Positions 1 through 7,615 of a DNA stretch of 64,000 nt are shown here, one piece after another (position 1 is the stretch's first letter; each line of letters starts with the position of its first letter). Source of the stretch: Clostridiaceae bacterium (GTDB lineage: Bacteria > Bacillota > Clostridia > CAYPLH01 > DUMO01); assembly GCA_012839865.1 (NCBI GenBank), contig DUMO01000063.1, positions 1-64,000 on the forward strand, written 5' to 3'. Below the pieces are notes generated by a model. That model did not search any database. It worked only from the letters and a program-made list of their open reading frames with translations, and was not told the DNA's origin. A program made the position numbers and the translations under genes.

Positions 1-772
1 AATCCATCAATATGGGCTGGTTAAAGCTTGCGTTTCTTTTTCTTTTTTCTGAAAAATCAGTACTATAATAATACACGCCTACTTTTTGACCTACGTTAAG
101 CAATACTTCTCCTGACGGGTTTATAATCATGGATTGTCCGCCATACTTGCTGTCTTCTCCCATACTGTATGACGAGCGAACATAAAAAGCATTGGCATCT
201 ATAGCACGTGCGATTCCCTGCTTTATGATAACATCGGACAACTCCCCTCTCTGGTATGAGGAGTGTATGATAACATTAACATTCTCTGCTGCTATTCTCT
301 CGTAAAACTCCGAAAAATAGATATCAAAGCATGTAGTGAAGGCAAATTTAATGCCATCAATTTCATAAACGCTTATCGAGTCCCCGTTTTCAATGCCAAG
401 TACTTTCCTTTCATTTGCGGTCAAGTGTACCTTTTCATAAACATTTACAAGGTTGCCTTTTCTGTCATAAAGTAATGTAGAATTCTTGATTTTCTTATTT
501 TCTGTCCTTATGACACATGCAGAAATATACGTATTTTTTATTGCTGCATAATAGGATATCTTCTCAAGGAATTCATCAGCATTCCTTTGAATGAATTCCC
601 AGTCTTCAGATTTTAATGAAAGACCGGCAACATTTATGGATTCAGGAAGAACTACCAGGTCAGTACTCTTTTCAAGCTTATCCAATTTGTCAAAAACATA
701 TTTGATTGTTGCGTAAGATTCCTCAACCTTTCCGGTTTTAGGATATGCAGGCTGAACAATAGCTATCTTCAT
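1..772 (-). CDS. Carbon-nitrogen hydrolase (nitrilase superfamily), 3' end outside window
   Basis: The frame is open from the ATG at 772 to the window edge with no stop, giving about 257 residues of a protein that continues past base 1. The nitrilase catalytic triad is visible: Glu44 in LPESINVAG, a Lys in VYEKVHL and the nucleophile Cys in FTTCFDIYF. The family hydrolyses amides or carbamoyl compounds in the cytoplasm; the substrate cannot be told from sequence. GGGAG sits 7 nt before the ATG. The gene lies 103 nt downstream of the broken solute-binding protein gene on the same strand, so a link to uptake of its substrate is possible but unproven. Confidence 0.85.
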   Translation of the reverse strand, partial: MKIAIVQPAYPKTGKVEESYATIKYVFDKLDKLEKSTDLVVLPESINVAGLSLKSEDWEFIQRNADEFLEKISYYAAIKNTYISACVIRTENKKIKNSTLLYDRKGNLVNVYEKVHLTANERKVLGIENGDSISVYEIDGIKFAFTTCFDIYFSEFYERIAAENVNVIIHSSYQRGELSDVIIKQGIARAIDANAFYVRSSYSMGEDSKYGGQSMIINPSGEVLLNVGQKVGVYYYSTDFSEKRKRNASFNQPILMD

Positions 773-806
773 TATCAATCTCCCTTTTCTTAAAAAGGAT
801 TTATTT

Positions 807-845
807 CCAATACTCCCCGGGATACAACCTCCCGGGAAGTGTTGG
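807..845 (-). terminator. Hairpin downstream of solute-binding protein gene
   Basis: Imperfect inverted repeat with 16-nt arms around CCCGGGA cores (CCCGGGA at 817-822 region and TCCCGGG at 830-836) and a short loop. It lies 31 nt after the stop of the minus-strand solute-binding protein gene. On the minus strand the stem is followed after several bases by a short T run, so it may be a weak terminator or an attenuating structure before the nitrilase gene. Confidence 0.5.
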
Positions 846-875
846 AATTTTGCGTTTACTGCTTCATCTTTGCTT

Positions 876-2559
876 CTACTTCTTTGATTTGGCCATTACC
901 TCCAAATAAGATTTGTACATATTGTTCTTAACAGTTTCGTATTCTTTTAGACCCAATGCTTCCAATTCCTTGATGTATAAATCCCATTCGACATCAATAT
1001 CACTTACACCGGTTACCCATTCTGCCAGTTTCTGGTTTGCATAGCTGCTAAGATCTGGATAGTAATTATTGATTGTTTCAATTTCATCTGCGCTGAGAGC
1101 CATGGCTGCCGGGAATGTTTCTTTCGGGAAATAATCCTTTACCGCCCTGTAGCCATCAAATCGGGCTTTTTGGTAGGGAGTTTCAAAGTAATCGGGAGTC
1201 AGCCAGTTCATCATATCAATGTAATGGGGTTCAAGACAGATTGTATTTGCTCGTCTGAATTCGCTGTCCGTCATACCTTCCGGAGGCGGGATGATCCTAT
1301 ATTGTTTTTCGCCCACCTTTTCTACTACTACACCAAAAGATCCCCAGTAGACCTGAATTGAGTGGTCCGGGATATACAGTAAATCCAGCCAGCGTGCGCA
1401 AAGTTCAGGGTCCTTTGCATTGTCTGTAATGTTTCCTGCGTTGGTGGTATAGTCAGCACGGTCTTCGTTCCACAGTTGTATGCCTTCAGGTCCTTTAAGG
1501 GGAGGAAAAGGCGTATAATGCTCATCAAATCTTTCCTGTCCTACAATATTCGCTCCGGAAAAATCACAAAAAGCTCCGAGAAGCATATCCGGATTTTTAC
1601 CCTTTGCGATAAAGGCATTGCTGCTGATAGTAAATGCTTCCTGGTCCAGAAGCTTTTCCTGGTAAAGCTTTCTCAGCCATTTTACTGCATCCTTGTATTC
1701 AGGCAGGGCAGGTGAAAAATATACCACTCCGTCTCTGACACAGACAAATTGATTCCTTGGAGAAGCATCAACATTAAAGGGTGTCATCCAATGCCTGATA
1801 TCAGTGTAAATATACGGTTGGCATACACCTAAAGGTATTTCATCATTCGGGTCTCCGTTATTATTGAGGTCATTATCTCTGAAAAGTCTGAGAACCTCAA
1901 CAAATTCGTCAATGGTAGTGGGAATATCCTTTCCTACAGCCTTCAGCCATGTTTTGTTGATAATGGGAGCTGCATCATTTGTTCCACTTTTAATAATACG
2001 AGGTAAGCCATAGATGTGTCCGTCGGAGTTTGTGCATATAGCTCTCAATTCAGGGATTTCCTTGAGTACTATCTGGAAATTGGGCATTACAGTGTCAACA
2101 TAATCCTCCAGGGGCAGGAGATTTCCTGCAGCACCGTACTGTGCTACCTGGTTGACGCTGAAAACATTGGCCAATATATCCGGATAGTTGCCTGATGCCA
2201 TCATGGTGGCTTTAAATTGATTGTCACTGTAATCAACTAATGTCCATTCAATATGTACATTAGTCTGTTCCTCCAACCAAGCCCAAAAAGGTATTGTATT
2301 GGGGTCCTCGGGTGTCAGTGCATCACTCCAGGCAGCAACTCTGATTGTTACTTTTTCTTCAATCTCAACGGATTGATTGGCTCTAATTCGCCCGTCGTAA
2401 ACATTAGACTGATATGGCTCAAAAATACATCGATGATTACTTGTTTGCCTGCCGATTCAGCAACATTGCAGGTCTTTTGCACTGTGTTCTTTCAAAATAA
2501 CAAGACGATAAAAAACATAAATTTTGCTTTTGTTCCTGAATTTTTTTGGGAAATGACAT
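876..2559 (-). pseudogene. Extracellular solute-binding protein (ABC sugar-type), 5' end disrupted
   Basis: The long frame (876 to 2456) encodes a family-1-like solute-binding protein, with typical stretches such as ASGNYPDILANVF and a conserved C-terminal half. It contains no ATG or GTG start: the first possible start is a TTG at 2276 inside the mature domain. Upstream, a good ribosome site (AGGAGG) precedes an ATG at 2559, but that frame stops at 2437. A third frame carries a basic-hydrophobic signal-like segment (KFMFFIVLLF) ending in a stop, then a possible lipoprotein cysteine (KTCNVAESAGKQ). The signal peptide and mature domain are therefore in different frames, implying at least one stop and one frameshift. 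It is either a decaying gene or a sequencing error. Intact, it would deliver a sugar-like ligand to a membrane ABC permease not seen here. Confidence 0.7.
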
Positions 2560-2709
2560 TAACCTCCTTTTTCCGGGATCGTTTTCATAAATAAACTGAT
2601 TTACCGTTATTTATAGAGGTTATTAATATGAAAAATCTGCATAAATGATTTTGTTACGTATTAATTATAAAACCAAATTTTTTAAAGTGCAAGTCTTTTT
2701 TTAAATTTC

Positions 2710-2726
2710 TTTTGCATTTTGCAAAA
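2710..2726. promoter_or_regulatory. Palindrome 1, candidate operator
   Basis: Perfect palindrome TTTTGCA-TTT-TGCAAAA. A near copy lies at 3156-3172. The pair brackets the region between the solute-binding protein gene and the DeoR-type regulator, as expected for operator sites of a local regulator. The link to the DeoR protein is inference. Confidence 0.45.
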
Positions 2727-3155
2727 TTTATTTTATTTATTGGGATTTTTCTTTGATATCTTGTTATGATTTTTAGTTTTTCACATATAATTTGTAACTT
2801 ACCAGATGTTTTTAACAATTTCAAAATAATTTTTTACATTATATATATTGCGATTTATATAACGCAAAAATTTTAAATGTGACTATTACTTTTTCCGAGT
2901 ACAGTCCCCGAAGTCTCGCTTGCAAACATCATGCAACCTGTTCATGCCCGATCCCGCGCCCTGGTCCAGGACATAAAGCCTCATACCAAACGCCACAGGA
3001 GTATCTTAGGTCTTGAACTTTTGCTTTATTTTCAGATGTCTTCATCATGCATGCAAATATGAATATTGAAGGACATACAACAGAATACTCAGTGGGAAAA
3101 ACAAATTTTTTATTTTTCGATATATTTTTGGCTTTTTATTAATTTTTAATATTTT

Positions 3156-3172
3156 TTTTGTAAAATGCAAAA
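3156..3172. promoter_or_regulatory. Palindrome 2, candidate operator
   Basis: TTTTGTA-AAA-TGCAAAA, a palindrome with one arm mismatch, same length and core as the one at 2710-2726. It lies 172 bases before the DeoR start codon, upstream of the possible -10 at 3293-3298. Confidence 0.4.
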
Positions 3173-3344
3173 TTCTATGATATATTATACTTAGCTAAAG
3201 ATGTAATAATTATATTTTTCAGGCTGAAATCCGACTTGCGGCATTAAGATACCAAAGTCATAAACTTTTATTTCATATATTTATAATTGTGTTATAATAT
3301 TTTCGATATTTTATATCTGTATAAAAATAATTTTGGAGGCTTAT

Positions 3345-4151
3345 ATGAGAGCAACACAAAGGCATGAGAAAATTTTAAAGATTTTGAAATTTCAAGACAG
3401 TGTTCGTACTTCTGAATTGGCACAAATCCTAGGGAAATCCACAGAAACAATCCGGAACGATCTGGAAGTCCTTGAAAAACGCGGATATCTCAGCAGGGTT
3501 CATGGAGGCGCTGTTTTGAAAAATAAAGATAATTATATTGGTGTTAATAATAATATTAATAATTTCCCTACATATATTTCATTTAATGAACGCTTTAAGC
3601 AAAATATCAGCAATAAGCATGCCATAGCCCTTGCTGCTGCCAATTTGGTTCAGGAAGGGCAAAGCATAGCTCTGGACTCCGGTACCACTTCCTTCGAGAC
3701 AGTGCTTGTACTACTGGAAAAATTCAATAACCTTACAATAGTCACCAACTCATTAAAAATTGCCTGTGAAGTATCAAAAAAACCCAGCCACACACTAATA
3801 ATGACAGGCGGTGTTTTTTCACAGAGTGAGTATTCATTTGTTTCAGATTTTGCATCTTTGATACTTGAAAAAATTAATGTTGACATAATGTTTCTGTCTC
3901 CCCATGCACTTTCAATTGAACATGGGGCAACCACCCAGCTGTTTAATGAAGCGGTTGTCAATAATAAAATGAGAAAAATTGCAAAAAAGCTAATTGTTCT
4001 TGCCGACAGTTCAAAATTTGAAAAAACTTCACTTATCAGATTATGCAACCTGTCGGATATTGACATTGTCGTTACCGATAGTAATCTTGACCAATCCATA
4101 ATCGAGAAATACCGCGATAACGGCTGCAATTTAATAGTATCTGAATTTTAA
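3345..4151 (+). CDS. DeoR/GlpR family transcriptional regulator
   Basis: A 268-residue protein with the usual DeoR layout: an N-terminal winged helix-turn-helix at about residues 5-57 (SVRTSELAQILGKSTETIRNDL, ending in the family hallmark HGGAV) and a C-terminal sugar-phosphate-sensing domain with the SGTTSFE phosphate-binding loop. The ATG at 3345 is preceded by GGAGG at 3335-3339; an in-frame TTG at 3333 overlaps that site and is unlikely to be used. Members usually repress sugar uptake and catabolism genes and are released by a phosphorylated sugar. The divergent solute-binding protein gene and the two palindromes suggest local control. Its last seven codons form one arm of a hairpin. Confidence 0.9.
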   Translation: MRATQRHEKILKILKFQDSVRTSELAQILGKSTETIRNDLEVLEKRGYLSRVHGGAVLKNKDNYIGVNNNINNFPTYISFNERFKQNISNKHAIALAAANLVQEGQSIALDSGTTSFETVLVLLEKFNNLTIVTNSLKIACEVSKKPSHTLIMTGGVFSQSEYSFVSDFASLILEKINVDIMFLSPHALSIEHGATTQLFNEAVVNNKMRKIAKKLIVLADSSKFEKTSLIRLCNLSDIDIVVTDSNLDQSIIEKYRDNGCNLIVSEF

Positions 4152-4172
4152 CAAATTCAGATACTATTAAAT
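4129..4172. terminator. Perfect 20-bp hairpin spanning the DeoR stop codon
   Basis: Bases 4129-4148 and 4153-4172 are exact reverse complements (20 bp) with a 4-nt loop that contains most of the DeoR stop codon. It sits between convergent genes (DeoR on plus, murD on minus) and probably ends transcription in both directions, although there is no long T run. Confidence 0.6.
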
Positions 4173-4186
4173 CAATATACCTTGAA

Positions 4187-5584
4187 TTATTGCAATTCAT
4201 TTACCACCTTTTTGAAAATATTGCCCCGCTCTTCAAAATTCTTAAACATATCAAAGCTTGAACTGGCTGGTGAAAGTATGACAATATCAGATTCTTCAGC
4301 CTTTGAAGCAGCCATATGTACAGCCTCATGCAGGGTTTCACACTTTATTACAGGCATTTCTCTTCCCTTTCCTGTGTTTCCGACAGCCTGAAGAACAGCC
4401 TGTTCAATTTTTGTTGCAGTCTGGCCGATTAATACAAGGCACTTCACCTTTTCCACTATCAGCTCTCCAAGTTCAGTATAATCCAGGTTCTTATCCTTTC
4501 CGCCTGCTATCAGTATTACCTTTTTATCAAAGGATTTCAATCCAGCCATTGTTCTAGTGGGACTTGAGCCTATGGAGTCGTTGAAGTACCTGATACCTTT
4601 GTGCTCCCTTACAAGTTCCATACGATGTTCAACACCGCTGAATTTCGAAGCAACCTCAAGAATCGGGGCAGGGGTTGCATATTCCATCACCGCTGCTGTC
4701 GCAGCAAGATAATTTTCGTGGTTGTGAACACCAGGAAGCAAAATATCGTGAGTATCCATTATTTCAGTTTCTTTTCCATCTTTCCTGAAAATCACCTTAT
4801 TGCCTCTTAAAAATGCACCTTCATCAACTTCCTTCAGCCTGCTGAAGAACAACACTTTTCCTTTTGCCTCACTAGCACATTTCCTTGAAATATCATTTTC
4901 ATGGTTGAGCACCAGCAAATCTTTGTCAGTCTGAAACTTAAAAATGTTCTTTTTTGCATCAACATATTCATCCATGCTTTTATGCATATCCAGGTGGTTG
5001 GGTGCTATGTTTGTTATTACCGCAATGTGCGGGCTGGCGGTCATTGTATGCAGCTGAAAACTGCTAAGTTCAAGAACAACCTTGTCCGATGATTCTATTT
5101 CATCTATACTGCTTAAAAGAGGCATGCCTATATTTCCTCCAAGCCAGCAGTTATAACCGGATGTCTTGAGTATGTTATATATAATTGTCGTAGTGGTTGT
5201 TTTCCCGTCGCTGCCAGTAACGGCAATTATCTCAGCAGGGCAAAGATCAAAAAACACTTCCATTTCAGAGGTAACTTCCGCCCCTTCCTCCCTGGCTCGT
5301 ACCAGTTCAGGAACATCATATCTCATCCCGGGTGTTTTGAAAATAATGTCGAAACCTGTTAGTTTGCTTAAGTAGCTCTCCCCAAGGCTGTACTTGATAT
5401 CAAGACCTTTAAGCTTGTAAAGCACATCCTCAAGCTTACTTTTATCAGCCTTGTCAAAGGCAGTCACATCAACCCCCAGCTCCGTAAGATATCTTATAAG
5501 CGGAGTATTGCTTATACCCATGCCTATAACTGCAACTTTCTTGTTTTTTATTCCTCTTTTAAAACGCTCCAGCTTTTTATTCAA
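4187..5584 (-). CDS. murD: UDP-N-acetylmuramoyl-L-alanine--D-glutamate ligase
   Basis: This cytoplasmic Mur ligase adds D-glutamate to UDP-MurNAc-L-Ala with ATP during peptidoglycan precursor synthesis. The 465-residue product has the N-terminal Rossmann-like nucleotide domain (VAVIGMGISN), the ATP-binding P-loop GSDGKTTT near residue 124, the Mur signature HRME, and NDSIGSSPTRT in the C-terminal half. The chosen start is TTG 5584 (protein MNKKLERF), which has AGGGGG at proper spacing; the frame continues open upstream to 5626 without a better site. The gene stands alone instead of in a dcw cluster, next to a divergent tRNA-Leu. Confidence 0.93.
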   Translation of the reverse strand: MNKKLERFKRGIKNKKVAVIGMGISNTPLIRYLTELGVDVTAFDKADKSKLEDVLYKLKGLDIKYSLGESYLSKLTGFDIIFKTPGMRYDVPELVRAREEGAEVTSEMEVFFDLCPAEIIAVTGSDGKTTTTTIIYNILKTSGYNCWLGGNIGMPLLSSIDEIESSDKVVLELSSFQLHTMTASPHIAVITNIAPNHLDMHKSMDEYVDAKKNIFKFQTDKDLLVLNHENDISRKCASEAKGKVLFFSRLKEVDEGAFLRGNKVIFRKDGKETEIMDTHDILLPGVHNHENYLAATAAVMEYATPAPILEVASKFSGVEHRMELVREHKGIRYFNDSIGSSPTRTMAGLKSFDKKVILIAGGKDKNLDYTELGELIVEKVKCLVLIGQTATKIEQAVLQAVGNTGKGREMPVIKCETLHEAVHMAASKAEESDIVILSPASSSFDMFKNFEERGNIFKKVVNELQ

Positions 5585-5668
5585 ATTTATGCCCCCTTGA
5601 ATGATATATGCCTGCAGGCTTTGCAAACATGATTTAAAATTACTGATAATTAATTTATAATTTTCCTC

Positions 5669-5697
5669 TTGAATTTATTATATCTATGCTGTAAAAT
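5669..5697 (+). promoter_or_regulatory. Putative upstream promoter of tRNA-Leu
   Basis: TTGAAT (5669-5674), a 17-nt spacer and TAAAAT (5692-5697) fit a sigma-A promoter reading toward the tRNA gene. Confidence 0.45.
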
Positions 5698-5707
5698 AGT
5701 TAATGCG

Positions 5708-5735
5708 TTTGATGAATTTGTTTCGGGTGTATAAT
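5708..5735 (+). promoter_or_regulatory. Putative proximal promoter of tRNA-Leu
   Basis: TTTGAT (5708-5713), a 16-nt spacer and TATAAT (5730-5735), placed 19 nt before the mature tRNA 5' end. The -10 lies in the loop of an imperfect inverted repeat (TTTCGGGTG / CACCTGAAA). Confidence 0.5.
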
Positions 5736-5754
5736 CAGCACCTGAAATATTTTT

Positions 5755-5841
5755 GCGAGAATGGCGGAATTGGCAGACGCGCTAGATTCAGGTTCTAGTG
5801 GCCGCAAGGTTGTGCAGGTTCAAGTCCTGTTTCTCGCACCA
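5755..5841 (+). tRNA. tRNA-Leu (anticodon CAG)
   Basis: An 87-nt class II tRNA with encoded CCA. The acceptor stem is GCGAGAA / TTCTCGC, the anticodon stem CTAGA / TCTAG encloses TTCAGGT with anticodon CAG, a short variable arm follows, and the T arm contains GGTTCAAGTCC. The long variable region and anticodon identify leucine. It is followed at once by a strong terminator, so it is transcribed singly. Confidence 0.95.
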
Positions 5842-5843
5842 GG

Positions 5844-5873
5844 GGTTTTCGGTTTATACCGAAAACCTTTTTT
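5844..5873 (+). terminator. Rho-independent terminator of tRNA-Leu
   Basis: A perfect 10-bp stem GGTTTTCGGT / ACCGAAAACC with loop TTAT, followed by a run of six T. Confidence 0.92.
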
Positions 5874-6007
5874 ATCTAAAAACTGATAGTTTCCATCATC
5901 ATCCAAAAAAATCTTCTTTATTTTCCCGGTGCACTCATATTATTTATATTTCCCTTGCCTTATGCCATTCCTTGTACAACACAGAGTTCCTTGTTCCCTG
6001 TTTTATG

Positions 6008-6682
6008 CTATTCTCTTATTTCAACTATTTCACCATTGTTCTTGACTATTCTTTTTTCAGGTATAACTCCCCTTACCGAAGTCAAAGGATATATTCTGCT
6101 TCCTCGTCCTATAATGGTACCTGGATTCACAACTGAATTGCAGCCTATTTCAACGCAGTCGCCTATCATTGCGCCAAACTTTCTCAAGCCGGTTTCCAGG
6201 CATAAGTCTTCCCTTACCCTTACCTTTACCGGTGTTTTGTCAGATTTTACATTTGAAAGTATTACTCCGGCACCAAAATGCGCTTTATATCCCAGAATGG
6301 AATCCCCTACATAGTTAAAATGAGGAACCTGAACTTTGTTGAATAGAATAGAGTTTTTAATTTCTGTGGAATTGCCTACGACAGAGTTGTTTCCAATAAT
6401 TACATTCCCTCTTAAATAAGCTGCATGTCTTATTTCACACTCAAAACCGATAATTGCAGGACCCTTTATAAATGCTGTCCTTTCCACAAAAGTTCCACGG
6501 CCGATCCAGATATCTTCTTCAACTCTGTCAAAATCCCTGCCCAAATTTTGTCCCAACTCAAGTATGAATTTCTGTATATCCCTAAGTGCTTCCCACGGGT
6601 ATTCTTTTCCATCAAAAATAGATCCGGCAATTGTTTCATTCAAATCAAAGAGATTGGTTACATTGATTTTTATTCCTTTCAT
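6008..6682 (-). CDS. Left-handed beta-helix (hexapeptide) nucleotidyl/acyltransferase-like protein
   Basis: A 224-residue protein dominated by hexapeptide repeats ([LIV]-G-x4 turns such as IIGFECEIRHAAYLRGNVIIGNNSVVGNSTEI), the left-handed beta-helix found in the GlmU C-terminal domain. It lacks the N-terminal pyrophosphorylase domain of GlmU, so it resembles the short proteins annotated as UDP-N-acetylglucosamine pyrophosphorylase-related or sugar acyltransferase. A cytoplasmic role in sugar nucleotide or cell-wall precursor chemistry is plausible but the substrate is unknown. The ATG at 6682 follows GGGGGCG. It is a single gene between the tRNA terminator and a palindromic gap. Confidence 0.75.
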   Translation of the reverse strand: MKGIKINVTNLFDLNETIAGSIFDGKEYPWEALRDIQKFILELGQNLGRDFDRVEEDIWIGRGTFVERTAFIKGPAIIGFECEIRHAAYLRGNVIIGNNSVVGNSTEIKNSILFNKVQVPHFNYVGDSILGYKAHFGAGVILSNVKSDKTPVKVRVREDLCLETGLRKFGAMIGDCVEIGCNSVVNPGTIIGRGSRIYPLTSVRGVIPEKRIVKNNGEIVEIRE

Positions 6683-7050
6683 CTGCCTTCGCCCCCTGAA
6701 AATTACTTAGAAAAGTATATCACAAAACAGTTATTTCTCACAAGATGATTATATTTCATAACTGAAATGAGCTATCGGCCGTAAAATTCCTTATAGGAAC
6801 AATCTTTAAAACAACAACACCGGCAGGAATGGAGATTCTCAAACAAAATGAAATGTGTGCAAAACACAAATTGCTATGTTTATGCACACATTTCATTTGC
6901 ACAGCTCAAAATACCCCCAGCTGAATTATTTGCTTTTGCTTTCATGCAAGTCAATGCCTAAGTTGAATATCATAAATAGTAGCATCAAAACCAAATTACA
7001 GTATACTTCCCGCAATTCATGATTTTAGACCTCTGCCAAAGGCAATTCAA
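6683..7050. other. Intergenic region with a long inverted repeat
   Basis: 368 bases without an ORF of coding character. The only notable structure is the 16-bp inverted repeat at 6847-6899. Confidence 0.6.
6847..6899 (-). repeat. Perfect 16-bp inverted repeat, possible terminator
   Basis: Arms AAATGAAATGTGTGCA (6847-6862) and its exact complement (6884-6899) enclose 21 nt. Read on the minus strand the stem is followed by TTTTGTTTG, which would suit a terminator about 150 nt downstream of the HEAT-repeat gene; a protein-binding site is an alternative. Confidence 0.5.
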
Positions 7051-7395
7051 TCAGCCTAATCCATTTCTTATGGAATTCAGTGCATTTAAAGCTACTTCCT
7101 TAATTTTAGGATCGTTTTCGCTGTTGTAGATTCTTCTGATATGCTCTTCCGCATTTTTGGCTCTAAGCTTTCCCAAAGACTCTATAATATTAGCACGGAC
7201 TTCTGCATCCGGATCCCTCAGATAAGTAATTAAAATGTTTGCTACATCCAGATTTTTTACATTCCCCAATGCTTTTGCCGCTTCCGCACGGTATTTTGGA
7301 TTTCCTCCATTGGTCAGAATCTTTATTAATTTATCTTTCTTGCCCTTTTCTCCCCACTTTTTGATTTTTTCAGTTTTATCTCCGAAAAACAACAT
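7051..7395 (-). CDS. Small HEAT-repeat protein
   Basis: A 114-residue soluble protein. After a charged N-terminus (MLFFGDKTEKIKKWGEKGKK) it shows about two and a half HEAT/PBS-lyase-like helical repeats: YRAEAAKALGNVKNLDVANILITYL, DPDAEVRANIIESLGKL and DPKIKEVALNALNSI. Such short alpha-solenoids are usually protein-binding scaffolds; no catalytic motif is present. An AGAAGGAG site precedes the ATG at 7395. It lies 220 nt downstream of the Mrr-like gene on the same strand and may or may not belong to that cassette. Confidence 0.75.
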   Translation of the reverse strand: MLFFGDKTEKIKKWGEKGKKDKLIKILTNGGNPKYRAEAAKALGNVKNLDVANILITYLRDPDAEVRANIIESLGKLRAKNAEEHIRRIYNSENDPKIKEVALNALNSIRNGLG

Positions 7396-7615
7396 AATTA
7401 CTTCACTCCTTCTGCTTTTTTATTGCTTTGTTTTTGCGAAAAGTACGTTGAACAAAAAATCTTCAAAATATAATTCATACAGAGAACAACTGATGCTATA
7501 TATATTTTGCCTGAAGTTCAACCTATATACTTTCTTGTGCATTATATCTAAACCGCTTTACGGGGGTGCTGTCTCTTTCTTATACAAGTTTTACTGTCAA
7601 TATCAAACCTTGCAT

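Larger units (their letters stand above)
2560..3344. other. Long AT-rich divergent intergenic region with no clear gene
   Basis: The 785 bases between the solute-binding protein remnant and the DeoR regulator are mostly very AT-rich. They hold two similar 17-bp palindromes (2710-2726, 3156-3172), a TATAAT at 3293-3298 that could be the -10 of the DeoR gene, and an unexplained GC-richer island at about 2894-3010. No ORF of convincing composition was found apart from a short minus-strand frame in the island. Confidence 0.6.
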
